Positions 50,548 to 63,056 of a stretch of DNA of 64,000 bases are shown piece by piece. Within the stretch, counting starts at the first letter, position 1. Every line of letters begins with the position of its first letter. Under the pieces are notes generated by a model. That model was not told the DNA's origin and did not search any database. It saw only the letters and a list, made by a program, of their open reading frames with translations. The translations under genes and the position numbers were made by a program. This DNA is from JAJDFU01 sp964595955 (lineage in GTDB: Bacteria; Bacteroidota; Bacteroidia; Chitinophagales; Saprospiraceae), in contig CAZQSF010000006.1 in assembly GCA_964595955.1 (NCBI GenBank), forward strand, positions 1 to 64,000, in the 5' to 3' direction.

Positions 50548-52524
50548 CTACACGTCGATGTTTGCGTAAATGGCATTTTCCTCGATAAACTCGCGTCTGG
50601 GCGGCACTTCATCTCCCATGAGCATGGTGAAAACCCGATCCACCTCCATGGCGTCTTCGATTGTTACCTGCCGCAGTTTGCGGGTATCGGGGTCCATGGT
50701 GGTCTCCCAAAGCTGTTCGGCATTCATCTCGCCCAGGCCCTTGTAGCGTTGCACCTTGACGGATGATTCTTTTCCGCTCTTACCGAACTGTTCGATGGCC
50801 TCTCGCCGTTCGGCCTCGTTCCAGCAATACACAGCTGAGCTGCCTTTTTTGACAAGGTAGAGCGGCGGCTGGGCAATGTAGACGTACCCCTGTTCAATGA
50901 GGGGCCGCATGTAGCGGAAAAAGAAGGTGAGAATGAGGGTGACGATGTGGCTACCGTCGACATCGGCATCACACATGATGATGATTTTGTGGTAGCGCAG
51001 CTTTTCGGTATTGAGAATGCGCTCCCCTTCATCGTTCTCCTGTATGCTCACGCCCAGGGCGGTAAACATGTTGCGGATCTCCTCATTCTCGTAGATCTTG
51101 TGCTCCAGGGCTTTTTCCACGTTGAGGATCTTGCCCCGTAGCGGCAGGATGGCCTGGAAGTTTCGGTCGCGGCCCTGTTTGGCCGTACCGCCGGCCGAGT
51201 CACCCTCCACCAGAAAGAGCTCAGAGCGATCGGGATCCTTGCTGGAGCAGTCGGCCAATTTGCCGGGAAGGCCGCCGCCGGTAAGGGGGCTCTTGCGCTG
51301 CACCATCTCGCGAGCCTTGCGGGCGGCATGGCGCGCCGTTGCTGCCAGGATCACCTTGTCCATGATCCGTTTGGCCTGGTTGCCGTTTTCTTCCAGGTAG
51401 TGTTTCAGGGTTTCGCCCACGGCTCGCGAGACGATGCCCGTTACCTCGGAATTGCCCAGTTCGCCTTTGGTCTGGCCTTTGAACTGAGGTTCGGGCACTT
51501 TGACGGAGACCACGGCGGTGAGGCCTTCGCGAAAGTCTTCGCTGCTGAGGTTGAACTTCAGCTTTTTGAAGAAGCCGTTGTCTTCCCCGTACTTCTTGAG
51601 CAGGCGGCTGATGGCCATGCGGAACCCGTTGACGTGGGTGCCGCCCTCCCGCGTATTGATGTTGTTGACGAAGGAGTAGATGTTTTCCTTGTAGGTGTTG
51701 TTGTACTGCATGGCCACTTCCACCTCCACGTTCTCCTCCTTGCCGGCCACCAGAATGGGGCGCTCGGTGATCACGGGTTTGTTCTCATCCAGATGCTGGA
51801 CAAACTCGGCCAGGCCGCCTTCGGATAAAAAATCCTCCGTGTGCGGGGCGCCGTTCTTTGCCGGCTTGCGCTCGTCGATCAGCCGAAGGTGCAGGCCCTT
51901 ATTCAGGTAGGAAAGTTCGCGCAGGTGATTTGCCAGAATATCGTGTTGGAATTCCAGCTCGGTGAAAATGGTAGAATCCGGCCGAAAGTGGATAATGGTG
52001 CCGGTATCCTCTGCCTCGCCGGTCACGGCGACCTCGGTTTGGGGCTTGCCCTGGCTGTATTCCTGCCGGAAGACCTTGCCCTCGCGATGAACTTCGGCGG
52101 TGAGGGTTTCGGAAAGGGCGTTTACACAGGAGACCCCCACGCCGTGAAGGCCGCCGGACACCTTGTAGGTGTTTTTGTCAAATTTTCCGCCGGCGTGCAG
52201 CACGGTCATGACCACCTCCAGGGCAGACTTTTTCAATTTTTTGTGCATGCCGGTGGGAATGCCCCGGCCATTGTCGCGAACGGTGATGGCATTGTCTTTG
52301 TGGATGGTCACCTCGATCTCATCACAAAATCCGGCAAGATGCTCGTCAATGGAATTGTCCACGACTTCCCAGACCAGGTGGTGGAGCCCTTTGGTATCGG
52401 TGCTCCCGATGTACATCCCGGGCCGTTTCCGCACTGCCTCAAGCCCTTCGAGCGCTTGAATATTACTGGCGGTATAGTCGCCGTTTACCGGCAATGCGGA
52501 AGCCTTCTCTTTTGCTGTGCTCAT
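50548..52524 (-). CDS. gyrB: DNA gyrase subunit B
   Basis: 658 aa. The ATPase subunit that, with GyrA, introduces negative supercoils. GHKL ATPase with VVDNSIDEHLAGFCD, DNGRGIP and KVSGGLHGVGVSCVNAL, the transducer domain, and the Toprim domain with LVEGDSAGGTAKQGRDR, DADVDGSHI and RYKGLGEMNAEQL. The length is typical of gyrases without the gammaproteobacterial insertion. gyrA is not adjacent. It reads away from tsaE, 147 bp apart. Confidence 0.95.
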   Translation of the reverse strand: MSTAKEKASALPVNGDYTASNIQALEGLEAVRKRPGMYIGSTDTKGLHHLVWEVVDNSIDEHLAGFCDEIEVTIHKDNAITVRDNGRGIPTGMHKKLKKSALEVVMTVLHAGGKFDKNTYKVSGGLHGVGVSCVNALSETLTAEVHREGKVFRQEYSQGKPQTEVAVTGEAEDTGTIIHFRPDSTIFTELEFQHDILANHLRELSYLNKGLHLRLIDERKPAKNGAPHTEDFLSEGGLAEFVQHLDENKPVITERPILVAGKEENVEVEVAMQYNNTYKENIYSFVNNINTREGGTHVNGFRMAISRLLKKYGEDNGFFKKLKFNLSSEDFREGLTAVVSVKVPEPQFKGQTKGELGNSEVTGIVSRAVGETLKHYLEENGNQAKRIMDKVILAATARHAARKAREMVQRKSPLTGGGLPGKLADCSSKDPDRSELFLVEGDSAGGTAKQGRDRNFQAILPLRGKILNVEKALEHKIYENEEIRNMFTALGVSIQENDEGERILNTEKLRYHKIIIMCDADVDGSHIVTLILTFFFRYMRPLIEQGYVYIAQPPLYLVKKGSSAVYCWNEAERREAIEQFGKSGKESSVKVQRYKGLGEMNAEQLWETTMDPDTRKLRQVTIEDAMEVDRVFTMLMGDEVPPRREFIEENAIYANIDV

Positions 52525-52671
52525 TCTGCAAAAATACGAAAAAAACCCGTCATTCTGAAGGCAAAAAAGGACTGCAGGCCAAGGCGTTTCACTCCTTTTG
52601 CCATCAAAAAGTGGACACCCTTAGAGGCGGCCCAATGCCCCGGTTTGCTCAAAGCTGTGTAGTATTGTCCT

Positions 52672-53088
52672 GTGGAAATTCTCGTCTCCGATATCGCCGA
52701 ATTGGATGCTGCAGCCGGGCAAATCCTGGAGGAAGCCGGCGAATGCCGGGTTTTTCTGCTATTCGGTGCGATGGGCAGTGGAAAGACAACCCTGGTACGC
52801 GCCCTTTGCAAGCAATTGGGGGTGCAAGACGAGGTCACCAGCCCCACCTTTTCCCTGGTGAATGCCTACGCCATGCCGGGCGACGGGCAATGGGCCTATC
52901 ACATGGATCTCTACCGGATCGAGCGCCCGGAAGAGCTGCTGGAGATCGGCTTGGAGGAGTACCTTTTCAGCGGCTTTCCATGCTTTGTAGAATGGCCGGA
53001 ACTCGCCGAAGGGCTTTTCCCCGAGGAAGTCGTTCGCCTTAGCCTGGAGGTGCTGCCGGATTCCAGCCGAAAAATTGTAGTTTTGTAA
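52672..53088 (+). CDS. tsaE: tRNA t6A biosynthesis ATPase TsaE
   Basis: 138 aa, GTG start. P-loop GAMGSGKTTLVRAL, the Thr-rich switch SPTFSLVNAY, and HMDLYRI...GLEEYL, the standard TsaE motifs. TsaE assists TsaB/TsaD in making N6-threonylcarbamoyladenosine at position 37 of ANN-reading tRNAs. The next gene on the strand is alanine dehydrogenase, 39 bp downstream, a pairing I recall as common in Bacteroidota. Confidence 0.92.
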   Translation: MEILVSDIAELDAAAGQILEEAGECRVFLLFGAMGSGKTTLVRALCKQLGVQDEVTSPTFSLVNAYAMPGDGQWAYHMDLYRIERPEELLEIGLEEYLFSGFPCFVEWPELAEGLFPEEVVRLSLEVLPDSSRKIVVL

Positions 53089-53127
53089 GCCGGCGTAGGA
53101 TGCGCGAGGCCCCCGCAATCAGAAGGT

Positions 53128-54351
53128 ATGAGCGAAAAGGAAGGTCGCATACGAATGCCCAGGTCTTTTACCGGCCTGGAAACCCAGCCCGAAATCCTAT
53201 CTGTGGGCACAAAATTCGACAAACTGTACATCGGGATTCCGCGCGAGGTCACCCTCAGTGAAAACCGGATCGCTCTGGTCCCTTCATCCGTCGCGACCTT
53301 GGTCAATAACGGGCACCGCGTGGTCATTGAAACTCAGGCCGGCGCCCAGTGCAGTTTTTCGGATCACGAGTTCTCGGAGGCCGGCGCTGAAATTGCCTAT
53401 GACCCGAAGAAGGTCTACGAAGCCAAGGTCATCATCAAGGTGGCTCCGCCCACTCTGGAGGAGATCGAGCTGATGCATCCCAACCAGATCCTGATCTCCC
53501 CTCTCCAATTGCCCATTATCACCAGCGAATACATCAGCCGGCTCAAGCAAAAGCGGGTCATTGCGCTGGCTATGGAGTACATCAAGGACGAATCCGATAC
53601 CTTCCCCATCGTCCGCATCATGAGCGAGATGGCGGGGTTAAGCGCTATGCTGACTGCCGCAGAACTCCTGTCGAGCACGAGCGGGGGGAAAGGGGTTTTG
53701 CTCGGGGGTGTCAGCGGTGTGCCCTCTGCCCGGGTCGTCATTCTGGGGGCGGGCATCGTGGCGGAGTACGCCACCCGAACGGCTTTGGGCCTGGGCGCTG
53801 AAGTACGCATTTTCGACAACAACATCTACAAGCTGAAGCGCATCCAGAACCAGGTGGGCCAGCAACTTTACACTTCGGCTATCAACCCCGTATACCTGGA
53901 AAAAGAGCTCATCGAAGCGGATGTAGCGATCGGGGCGATGCACGCCAAGAGCGGCCGAACGCCCATTGTAGTCAGCGAGGCTATGGTCGCCAAAATGAAG
54001 CCCGGGTCGGTGATCATCGATGTGAGTATTGATCAGGGCGGCTGCTTTGCTACGTCCGAAGTGACCAGCCACGAAAAGCCCACCTTTGTCAAACACGACG
54101 TCATCCACTATTGCGTGCCCAATGTGGCGGCCCGGGTGGCTCGTACGGCATCCGTTGCCGTAAGTAATATTCTTACGCCCATTTTGCTCAAAGCCGGAAG
54201 TACCGGCGGTATCGAGAAGTTGCTTTTCCACCACTTCGGCCTGCGCCACGGCGTGTATACCTACAAGGGCTGTCTCACCAACGAATACCTCGGCGAGCGC
54301 TTCAAGATAAAGTTTACCGACCTGGATTTGCTGATTACCTCGAGTCTCTAG
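53128..54351 (+). CDS. ald: Alanine dehydrogenase
   Basis: 407 aa with an N-terminal extension of about 30 residues before the domain start KLYIGIPREVTLSENRIALVP. NAD-binding Rossmann core VVILGAGIVAEYATRTALGLG, substrate-site segment MHPNQILISPLQLP and C-terminal CVPNVAARVARTASVAVSN. It interconverts alanine and pyruvate with NAD. Members of this phylum branch are somewhat diverged from classical Ald (no DQGG tetrad; DVSIDQGGCFATS is present as the conserved signature), so NAD(P) transhydrogenase-like assignment is the main alternative. Its 3' end overlaps the convergent glycosyltransferase gene by 17 bp. Confidence 0.88.
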   Translation: MSEKEGRIRMPRSFTGLETQPEILSVGTKFDKLYIGIPREVTLSENRIALVPSSVATLVNNGHRVVIETQAGAQCSFSDHEFSEAGAEIAYDPKKVYEAKVIIKVAPPTLEEIELMHPNQILISPLQLPIITSEYISRLKQKRVIALAMEYIKDESDTFPIVRIMSEMAGLSAMLTAAELLSSTSGGKGVLLGGVSGVPSARVVILGAGIVAEYATRTALGLGAEVRIFDNNIYKLKRIQNQVGQQLYTSAINPVYLEKELIEADVAIGAMHAKSGRTPIVVSEAMVAKMKPGSVIIDVSIDQGGCFATSEVTSHEKPTFVKHDVIHYCVPNVAARVARTASVAVSNILTPILLKAGSTGGIEKLLFHHFGLRHGVYTYKGCLTNEYLGERFKIKFTDLDLLITSSL

Positions 54352-55108
54352 CCTTTTCCTGCCGCTGAATTTCCAGCAGCTTGCTTTCCCGCAGAAACAC
54401 GTACTGGGCAGAAGTTTTTGCAATGACAAAACCGTAGAAACCGTCCAGGCAGCCGCCTCGCAGCAGGTATTCGCTGAAGAATCGAAGCCGGGGCTTGGTC
54501 AGCAGCCGCAGCCAGCTGCCGCGCTTCCCCCGTTCGTGATAGGCCCGGGCAGCATGGGTGCTCAGCTTGTTGATGGTGAGGGCCCGGTCGTGGATGTCGC
54601 TGTTGGTGTAATGAAGAAGGTCGCCGCGGAGCCTGCCGGCTGAGGCCCCAGCTATCGGCACGAATTTGTCGTGCGGGTTGATGCCGGCTGTCCGGTATTT
54701 GCGCCGGTCGAAGAGGCGCATCTTTCGATCGGGGTACCAGGCCCCGTGGCGGATCCAGCGCCCGCCCATTTGACTCAGTCGATTGCACCAATAGCAATCG
54801 TGCGGCCAGCTGTCCTTGACCTCCCGGATGGCGGCCTGCAGTTCGGGGGAAAGGGCCTCGTCGGCATCCAGAAAGAGAACCCGATCGTGGGCTGCCTGCG
54901 CAATGGCCCACTCCTTTTGCTGAATGTGCCCTTCGAAGGGGTGCTGAAGGACCCGGGCGCCCAGTTGCCGGGCAATGTCCAGGGTGCGATCCGTTGAGAA
55001 GGAGTCGACGACCAGGACCTCATCGGCCAGTTCGCGGGCGCTTTGAATGCAGCGGGCGATGTTGGCCTCTTCATTCAGGGTGATGGTGACCAGGGAGATC
55101 TCGTTCAC
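54335..55108 (-). CDS. Family 2 glycosyltransferase (LPS core/KdtX-like)
   Basis: 257 aa from the GTG at 55108, which overlaps the stop of the O-antigen ligase gene (GTGA). GT-A fold with SLVTITLNEEANIARCIQS, VVDSFSTDRT and the metal-binding FLDADEALS; a WYPDRKMRLFDRRK block follows, typical of WaaE/KdtX-like glycosyltransferases that add a sugar to the lipopolysaccharide core. It overlaps the ald 3' end by 17 bp. Confidence 0.9.
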   Translation of the reverse strand: MNEISLVTITLNEEANIARCIQSARELADEVLVVDSFSTDRTLDIARQLGARVLQHPFEGHIQQKEWAIAQAAHDRVLFLDADEALSPELQAAIREVKDSWPHDCYWCNRLSQMGGRWIRHGAWYPDRKMRLFDRRKYRTAGINPHDKFVPIAGASAGRLRGDLLHYTNSDIHDRALTINKLSTHAARAYHERGKRGSWLRLLTKPRLRFFSEYLLRGGCLDGFYGFVIAKTSAQYVFLRESKLLEIQRQEKARDSR

Positions 55109-56376
55109 GACGGTTCGTTTTGGTGGAGTTGGTAGCGAAGTCCCAGGATGACAAAGCAGGCATACAGAGCGGCTCCCAGCTGGGATTCCAGGGTGTGTTC
55201 TACCATAAAGGAAGCGAACAAAATGAGATGCAGGCTTACGAAGAAGGTGTCTTGTCTCGCTTTGGGTCTGCTCAGCGGATAGAGGGTGGCGAAGAGAAAG
55301 AGGCCCAGCCCGAGCAGGCCGCAGGCGGCAAAGACGAAAAGGTATTGGTTGTGCGGCATCAGATCCATGCCGGAGACCTCGGGATAGCGCTCCTTCAGAA
55401 AGGCATCGGTGGCATCCCGGATGTCGCCTATGCCCACACCCACCCATGGGTGCTGGCGGCCGATGGCCCAGCCGGCCTGTAGCGTGGCCAGGCGGCGCGG
55501 ATCGCTCAGGTGCGTAATGTCCTCCCCCTTCCGGAATTGCTCCAGGCTCCAGAGGGTGTAGCCGACCTTGTTTTGCAGGGTGGGCACGAATTGATAGGCA
55601 GCCCAGGCCGTGCCGATGGCCAGCAAAAAGATCCCGATGGCCAGCTTCCCACTGCGGGCTTTCAGCAGGGCTCGTATCAACAGGTACCCCATCCAAAGGT
55701 AGAGGGCCAGCAGGCCCGACCGAACCGCCAGCAGATGCAGATAGAGGAATAGGAAGATCAGCCCCGCCAGGAGTCCGCTTCGGCTGTAGCGGAAGGAGGG
55801 CGGTGAAGTCCGCCGGTAGAGGTGCCATCCGGCAGCCATGGCGATCACCACCAGCAGGCTGTAGCGAATGTGGTGAATGGGTGTGGGCAGCAGATGGCCC
55901 TGTTTATAGGCTTCGACCAGGGCGTTCAGTTCGGGAAGGGCGACCAGCAAGCTCGCCAGCGTTGCCGAAACCATGAGCCAAAAGAAAAAAAAGAGCAAGC
56001 GGAAATAGACGGACCGGTCGAAGCGGGGAATGGAAACGACGGCCCAGGGCAGCAGGAGGAACGGCAGCTTCATGCGCAGGCGCTCCACGAAGTCGGCCTC
56101 GTTGGCACTCCACGGCCAGGTGAGCAGGTAGATCCAGAAGAGCAGACTGAGTGCGGGTAAGGGTTTACAGGTCCAGAATCGCCGGCTGTTTTGGATCACA
56201 TCCTGGTTGAACACGGCATTGGCCACCAGGCCGATCATGCCGATGCTGAGCGCGGCCCTCGAGATCAGCAGTCCGACCAGCATGGTCAGCAGGCACAAAA
56301 GACCGATCGGCTGGTGCAGGTTCTGCCAACTGGCTTGCCAGTCGACGCCACCGGCTTCAGTCCTGGATATGACCAT
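55105..56376 (-). CDS. O-antigen ligase/polymerase family membrane protein
   Basis: 423 aa from the ATG at 56376; a longer frame to 56487 overlaps cysQ more and adds nothing sensible. About 11 membrane helices with a large periplasmic loop near 290-350 (WAIGRQHPWVGVGIGDIRDA, where the PxxGxG segment is characteristic of WaaL/Wzy proteins). It would join or polymerise O-polysaccharide in the envelope. The start lies inside cysQ by 20 bp and the stop overlaps the next glycosyltransferase start, so the three genes form one transcript. Confidence 0.87.
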   Translation of the reverse strand: MVISRTEAGGVDWQASWQNLHQPIGLLCLLTMLVGLLISRAALSIGMIGLVANAVFNQDVIQNSRRFWTCKPLPALSLLFWIYLLTWPWSANEADFVERLRMKLPFLLLPWAVVSIPRFDRSVYFRLLFFFFWLMVSATLASLLVALPELNALVEAYKQGHLLPTPIHHIRYSLLVVIAMAAGWHLYRRTSPPSFRYSRSGLLAGLIFLFLYLHLLAVRSGLLALYLWMGYLLIRALLKARSGKLAIGIFLLAIGTAWAAYQFVPTLQNKVGYTLWSLEQFRKGEDITHLSDPRRLATLQAGWAIGRQHPWVGVGIGDIRDATDAFLKERYPEVSGMDLMPHNQYLFVFAACGLLGLGLFLFATLYPLSRPKARQDTFFVSLHLILFASFMVEHTLESQLGAALYACFVILGLRYQLHQNEPS

Positions 56377-57142
56377 AGGCAATGAAATGGGGGTTGCGAA
56401 GCACGGGCTTGTTGTAGTGCAATGGCTGGTTGCCGTCGGCCTCCACGACCTTGCCGCCGGCTTCTTCCAGAACGATCTGGGCCGCACCGGTATCCCACTC
56501 CATGGTGGGGGCCAACCTGGGGTAAATATGCGCTTCGCCCCGGGCCAGCAGCAGAAACTTCAGCGAACTGCCCCTGGATACTTTCCGGGGGTCCGCCAGG
56601 CCCGAAATGAACGCCTGGGTCTCTTCATTGAGGTGAGAGCGCGACGCGACCACCTGCAAACCGCGGTCTGTGCGGCGAAAGCTAGCGGCCTTTAGCGGGG
56701 TTTCGCCTGCACCGCTTTTGAGCCAGGCCCCCTTTCCGCGCTCGGCGACGTACAGCTCATTCAAAACCGGAGCGAAGACTACGCCCAGGACGGGTTGGCA
56801 GCCTTCCACCAGGGCGATGTTCACGGTGAACTCCCCATTGCGCTTGATGAACTCTTTGGTGCCGTCCAGGGGGTCGACCAGCCAGAAGCGGTCGTAGTCT
56901 TTTCGCTGCTCGTAGGGCACTTCCTTGTTTTCTTCCGAAATAATGGGGTATTTTTGATCCAGTGCTGCTAAGGCTTCGCAGATGAGGGCATTTGCCCTTC
57001 GATCGGCGAGGGTTAGCGGAGAATCATCTGCTTTGGCTTCTACTTCCCAGTTCGTGTTTTGGTCTTGGTAAATGTCCAGTATAGCCTCGCCGGCTTTTTC
57101 GGCGATGCGGCAGACCTGCGCTGCGAGGGACGATGTATCCAT
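56357..57142 (-). CDS. cysQ: 3'(2'),5'-bisphosphate nucleotidase CysQ
   Basis: 261 aa from the ATG at 57142 (a TTG three codons upstream). Inositol-monophosphatase fold: metal site DPLDGTKEFI, ISEEN, and the C-terminal WDTGAAQIVLEEAGG. It removes the 3' phosphate from PAP, a by-product of sulfate assimilation and transfer. Placed as the first gene of the O-antigen ligase and glycosyltransferase unit; PAP release would fit with sulfation or acyl-carrier-type chemistry of surface polymers, but CysQ is widespread and may just be hitch-hiking. Divergent from galE. Confidence 0.92.
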   Translation of the reverse strand: MDTSSLAAQVCRIAEKAGEAILDIYQDQNTNWEVEAKADDSPLTLADRRANALICEALAALDQKYPIISEENKEVPYEQRKDYDRFWLVDPLDGTKEFIKRNGEFTVNIALVEGCQPVLGVVFAPVLNELYVAERGKGAWLKSGAGETPLKAASFRRTDRGLQVVASRSHLNEETQAFISGLADPRKVSRGSSLKFLLLARGEAHIYPRLAPTMEWDTGAAQIVLEEAGGKVVEADGNQPLHYNKPVLRNPHFIAYGHIQD

Positions 57143-57195
57143 GGAATTCAATCTAGGTGAATAAGAACCAAAGGTAAAGAAAAACCTATCCTGCT

Positions 57196-58224
57196 ATGGC
57201 GAAAGTCCTGGTAACCGGCGGATGCGGCTACATCGGCAGCCACACCGTCGTCGACCTTCTGGAGAACGGCTACGAGGTGATCTCGGCCGACAGTCTGTTC
57301 AATGCGGACGAATCGGTATTCGACGGTATAGAAGCCATTACGGGCCACCGGGTGTCCAATTACCGGGTGGATCTGGCGGAGCGAACGCCCACCCTGGACC
57401 TGTTTGCCGAACATCCGGACCTGGTGGGTGTCATTCACTTTGCTGCGCACAAATTTGTGGGGGAGAGTGTGGAAAAGCCCTTGCGCTATTTCCGAAACAA
57501 CCTCAACAGCCTCATCAACGTCCTGGAAGGCATGAGTCGATTCGGGGTGCCGCACTTTATTTTTTCCTCTTCCTGTTCGGTTTACGGCAATGCGGAGGCC
57601 CTGCCCGTAACGGAACAGACCCCTTGGGAGGAAGCGGAGTCCACCTATGCACGCACCAAGCAGATGGGCGAACAGATCGTCCGGGATTTCCTGCGGGCGC
57701 ATCCCGGTCAGCAGAGTATTTTGCTGCGCTACTTCAATCCGGCCGGCGCCCACCCCTCGGCCCATATCGGGGAAAGCCCGATCGTGCCGGCTACCAATCT
57801 GGTGCCGGTGATCACAGAAGTAGCTATCGGCAAACGGAAGGAGCTGATCGTCTTTGGCGACGACTATCCCACCCGGGACGGGAGCTGCATACGCGATTAC
57901 ATTCACATTATGGATCTGGCGCGGGCCCATACCCTGGCCCTGCAATACCTGGAAGCCGGCCTGGCGCAGGCTTCCTGCGAAGTGTACAACCTGGGCATAG
58001 GGGAGGGCGTGAGCGTGCTGGAGGCTGTACAAGCTTTTGAGCGGGTGACCGGCCGCCAGCTCAATTACCGCATCGGTGAGCGGCGCCCGGGCGATGTGGT
58101 CGCGATCTATGCCAACAACGAACGAGCGGGCGAGCGGCTCGGCTGGCAAGCCCGCTTCGGCATCGAGGAGATTATGCGAACGGCCTGGGCCTGGGAAAAG
58201 GCGCGTACGGCTGTGAGCTCCTAG
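57196..58224 (+). CDS. galE: UDP-glucose 4-epimerase
   Basis: 342 aa. Extended SDR: NAD-binding GGCGYIGSHTVVDLLENGYE at the N-terminus, catalytic Tyr-x-x-x-Lys in TYARTKQMGE, HFAAHKFVGESVEKP and RYFNPAGAHPSAHIGE as in GalE. It interconverts UDP-glucose and UDP-galactose for polysaccharide synthesis, consistent with the envelope genes on the other strand across a 53-bp divergent promoter region. Confidence 0.95.
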   Translation: MAKVLVTGGCGYIGSHTVVDLLENGYEVISADSLFNADESVFDGIEAITGHRVSNYRVDLAERTPTLDLFAEHPDLVGVIHFAAHKFVGESVEKPLRYFRNNLNSLINVLEGMSRFGVPHFIFSSSCSVYGNAEALPVTEQTPWEEAESTYARTKQMGEQIVRDFLRAHPGQQSILLRYFNPAGAHPSAHIGESPIVPATNLVPVITEVAIGKRKELIVFGDDYPTRDGSCIRDYIHIMDLARAHTLALQYLEAGLAQASCEVYNLGIGEGVSVLEAVQAFERVTGRQLNYRIGERRPGDVVAIYANNERAGERLGWQARFGIEEIMRTAWAWEKARTAVSS

Positions 58225-58284
58225 GAAGCCCTCTCGGCAAGTGCTCCATTCCGACTATCTTTGCCCTCCCCCAAACGGACAGGT

Positions 58285-59089
58285 ATGACGGCTTCGCGCT
58301 TTTTCGATCTCTTCCTGGAAGAACTCCGCCAGAACCCCAACCTCCGGCAGTACTACAAATTTTTGGGCGACCCGGGAAAAATGGCCTTTCGCAAGGCCTA
58401 TTTTCTGCAGCGCTTGCAGTATGTGCTCGATCACCTTCCTGCCGGAGCCGAGCAGAACTGGGATTGCGGCTGCGGCTACGGAACAACCAACCTGTTTCTG
58501 GCCATGAACGGCATACCTACGCTGGGCACCACCCTGGAGTTCTACTACGACCAGATCCCGCCCCGGCTGGACTATTGGTCGGCTTACGGCGATGTGGGTT
58601 TGTTTACCTACCGGTATGAGAATATTCTGGACAGCCAGTTTCCTCCCGATACCTTTGATACCATTATTGTCCAAGACACCCTGCACCATCTGGAGCCCAT
58701 CGGGCAATGCCTGCGCATTCTATTCGAAGCCCTGAAGCCGGAGGGGCGTCTGATCGCCGTGGAGGAGAACGGCAACAACCTCATTCAAAACGCCAAATTA
58801 TACCTGCAAAGGGGCAACAAGCGAGTCCTTGAGCTGACGGATGAAAAAACCGGGAAGACCTTTTTGCTGGGCAACGAGAACATCCGCGGCCTGGAGCATT
58901 GGCGGAGCCTGCTGACCCGGGCCGGCTTTCGCATTGACGGAGAAACGGTTCAGTACATTCGCGTTTTGCCCCCCTTCGTCGAAAAGGATACCCACCGGCT
59001 CATAGCCCGCGAACAAGCCCTTCATAGGCCCTGGTTGGACAAATACTTTTTCTTCGGCCTCAACTGGGTAGCCGAGAAAGCCGGTGTGT

Positions 59090-59100
<11 letters not shown>
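58285..59100 (+). CDS. Class I SAM-dependent methyltransferase
   Basis: 271 aa from the ATG at 58285. SAM-binding motif I is WDCGCGYGTTNLFLA (about residues 61-75), motif IV region TIIVQDTLHHLEP, then LKPEGRLIAVEENG. The C-terminal part is of its own kind (RPWLDKYFFFGLNWVAEKAG). Acceptor unknown. 60 bp downstream of galE on the same strand; its 3' end overlaps carB by 11 bp. Confidence 0.82.
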
Positions 59101-61927
<2,827 letters not shown>

Positions 61928-62002
61928 GGAGAGGCTGGTTTCAAATTCGGGCAAAGATAAGGTGCAGCGCTCTAAAACCGGAATCGAAGAACCCGTTTGC
62001 GA

Positions 62003-62686
62003 TCAGGGAGCGACGGTAACGTCCAGAACATCGGAAAAATATTCCAGGGTGGCCTGTGCCCTCAGGTCGTCCTGCGCCCGGGCTGTGGTCTTTTTCTTCA
62101 CGAGGTAAAGCTGGTGGGTACCGAGGCTGAAATCGGCGACCTGTTTGCCCTGGAATACGTGGCGTTCGCTTTTCGTGGGGCCTTTCAGGATGATGGTATT
62201 GGCTTTGTTGTTGGGATCGGCAAAAAGCAGGACGAGGCTTTCGTCCGGATTCAGCCTGGAGCCCTCGGCCTGCAGGGTGAAGCCCTTCTGGCGCGAAACT
62301 CCGCCCGGCACCGAGAAACGGCCCAGGGGAGCCATGGCAAACGCCAATTGGCGGGGCTCGGTCTCTTCGCCGGTGCGAAAGGCAAACCGGGCCTCAGCCG
62401 GATAGTCCATTGCACCTTTATATTGGTAGCGGGTAATGTCGTTGACCAGCGACCGGGCCTCCATGGCGTGCCCCTGGACCGAAACGCCCTGAGGCAGTGC
62501 GAGTGGCTTGGCATCGACCAAAGAATCGCCGCGAAAAAAGGTGGCTTCGGCCTTGAAGTTGCGCTCGCTGGACAAGTAGCGCATGTAGAACTCACCGAAC
62601 AACAAGGGGCCGGGCTTTTCCGCGGCGGGCTGGCAGGCAGCCAGCCCAAGCACGAACAAGGCCAGGAAACTGATTTTTCTGTGCAT
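62003..62686 (-). CDS. Uncharacterised lipoprotein
   Basis: 227 aa. Lipobox LGLAAC at residues 14-18. The mature chain is beta-rich with an N-terminal FGEFYMRYLSSERNFKAEATFF strand pair and no recognised family. It lies 76 bp upstream of carB on the same strand and may be transcribed with it. Confidence 0.7.
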   Translation of the reverse strand: MHRKISFLALFVLGLAACQPAAEKPGPLLFGEFYMRYLSSERNFKAEATFFRGDSLVDAKPLALPQGVSVQGHAMEARSLVNDITRYQYKGAMDYPAEARFAFRTGEETEPRQLAFAMAPLGRFSVPGGVSRQKGFTLQAEGSRLNPDESLVLLFADPNNKANTIILKGPTKSERHVFQGKQVADFSLGTHQLYLVKKKTTARAQDDLRAQATLEYFSDVLDVTVAP

Positions 62687-63056
62687 GCAACACGGGTTTT
62701 ATGCTCAAAAATAACCAATCCTTCTGCATGACCCGCCCACTCCGTCAAGAAGGCTAAAAACCGGTTTGGATTCGGTTGCCCGGGGCGGCTTTGCCCGAAA
62801 AGCCGTCGAAAAAAGTTAGTCAGAAACCTGACTTTTACAAAAAAAGGGCGTTGGTGGGCTGAAAATTAAGCCTACATTTATATCGCCAAAAAGCCAATCT
62901 CCCAGAACCGACTGTTGGTTTTACTGTTGCCATGAAAATCCCCTTTGGCAATTAGCCGACGACGAACCCTTTAACACTTTTAAAAAGCGTTTCATTTTTC
63001 TTAACATTGCGTTCTGTTTTGGAAACAATACTTCGCGCAATCATTAAACCCAGTGT
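62687..63056 (+). other. 370-bp upstream region of the terminal TonB-receptor gene
   Basis: No gene is supported. The right part is AT-rich and carries the promoter candidate described separately. If that is used, the mRNA has a leader of about 170 nt, in which TTGCC (62927-62931) and GGCAA (62947-62951) could pair. A second, weaker TTG-N19-TACTTCG pair lies at 63007-63035. Confidence 0.45.
62851..62880 (+). promoter_or_regulatory. Bacteroidota-type promoter candidate
   Basis: TTG at 62851-62853, 19 bp, then TACATTTA at 62873-62880, five of six matches to the TAnnTTTG -7 element at the expected spacing. It would serve the TonB-receptor gene starting at 63057. Confidence 0.5.
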
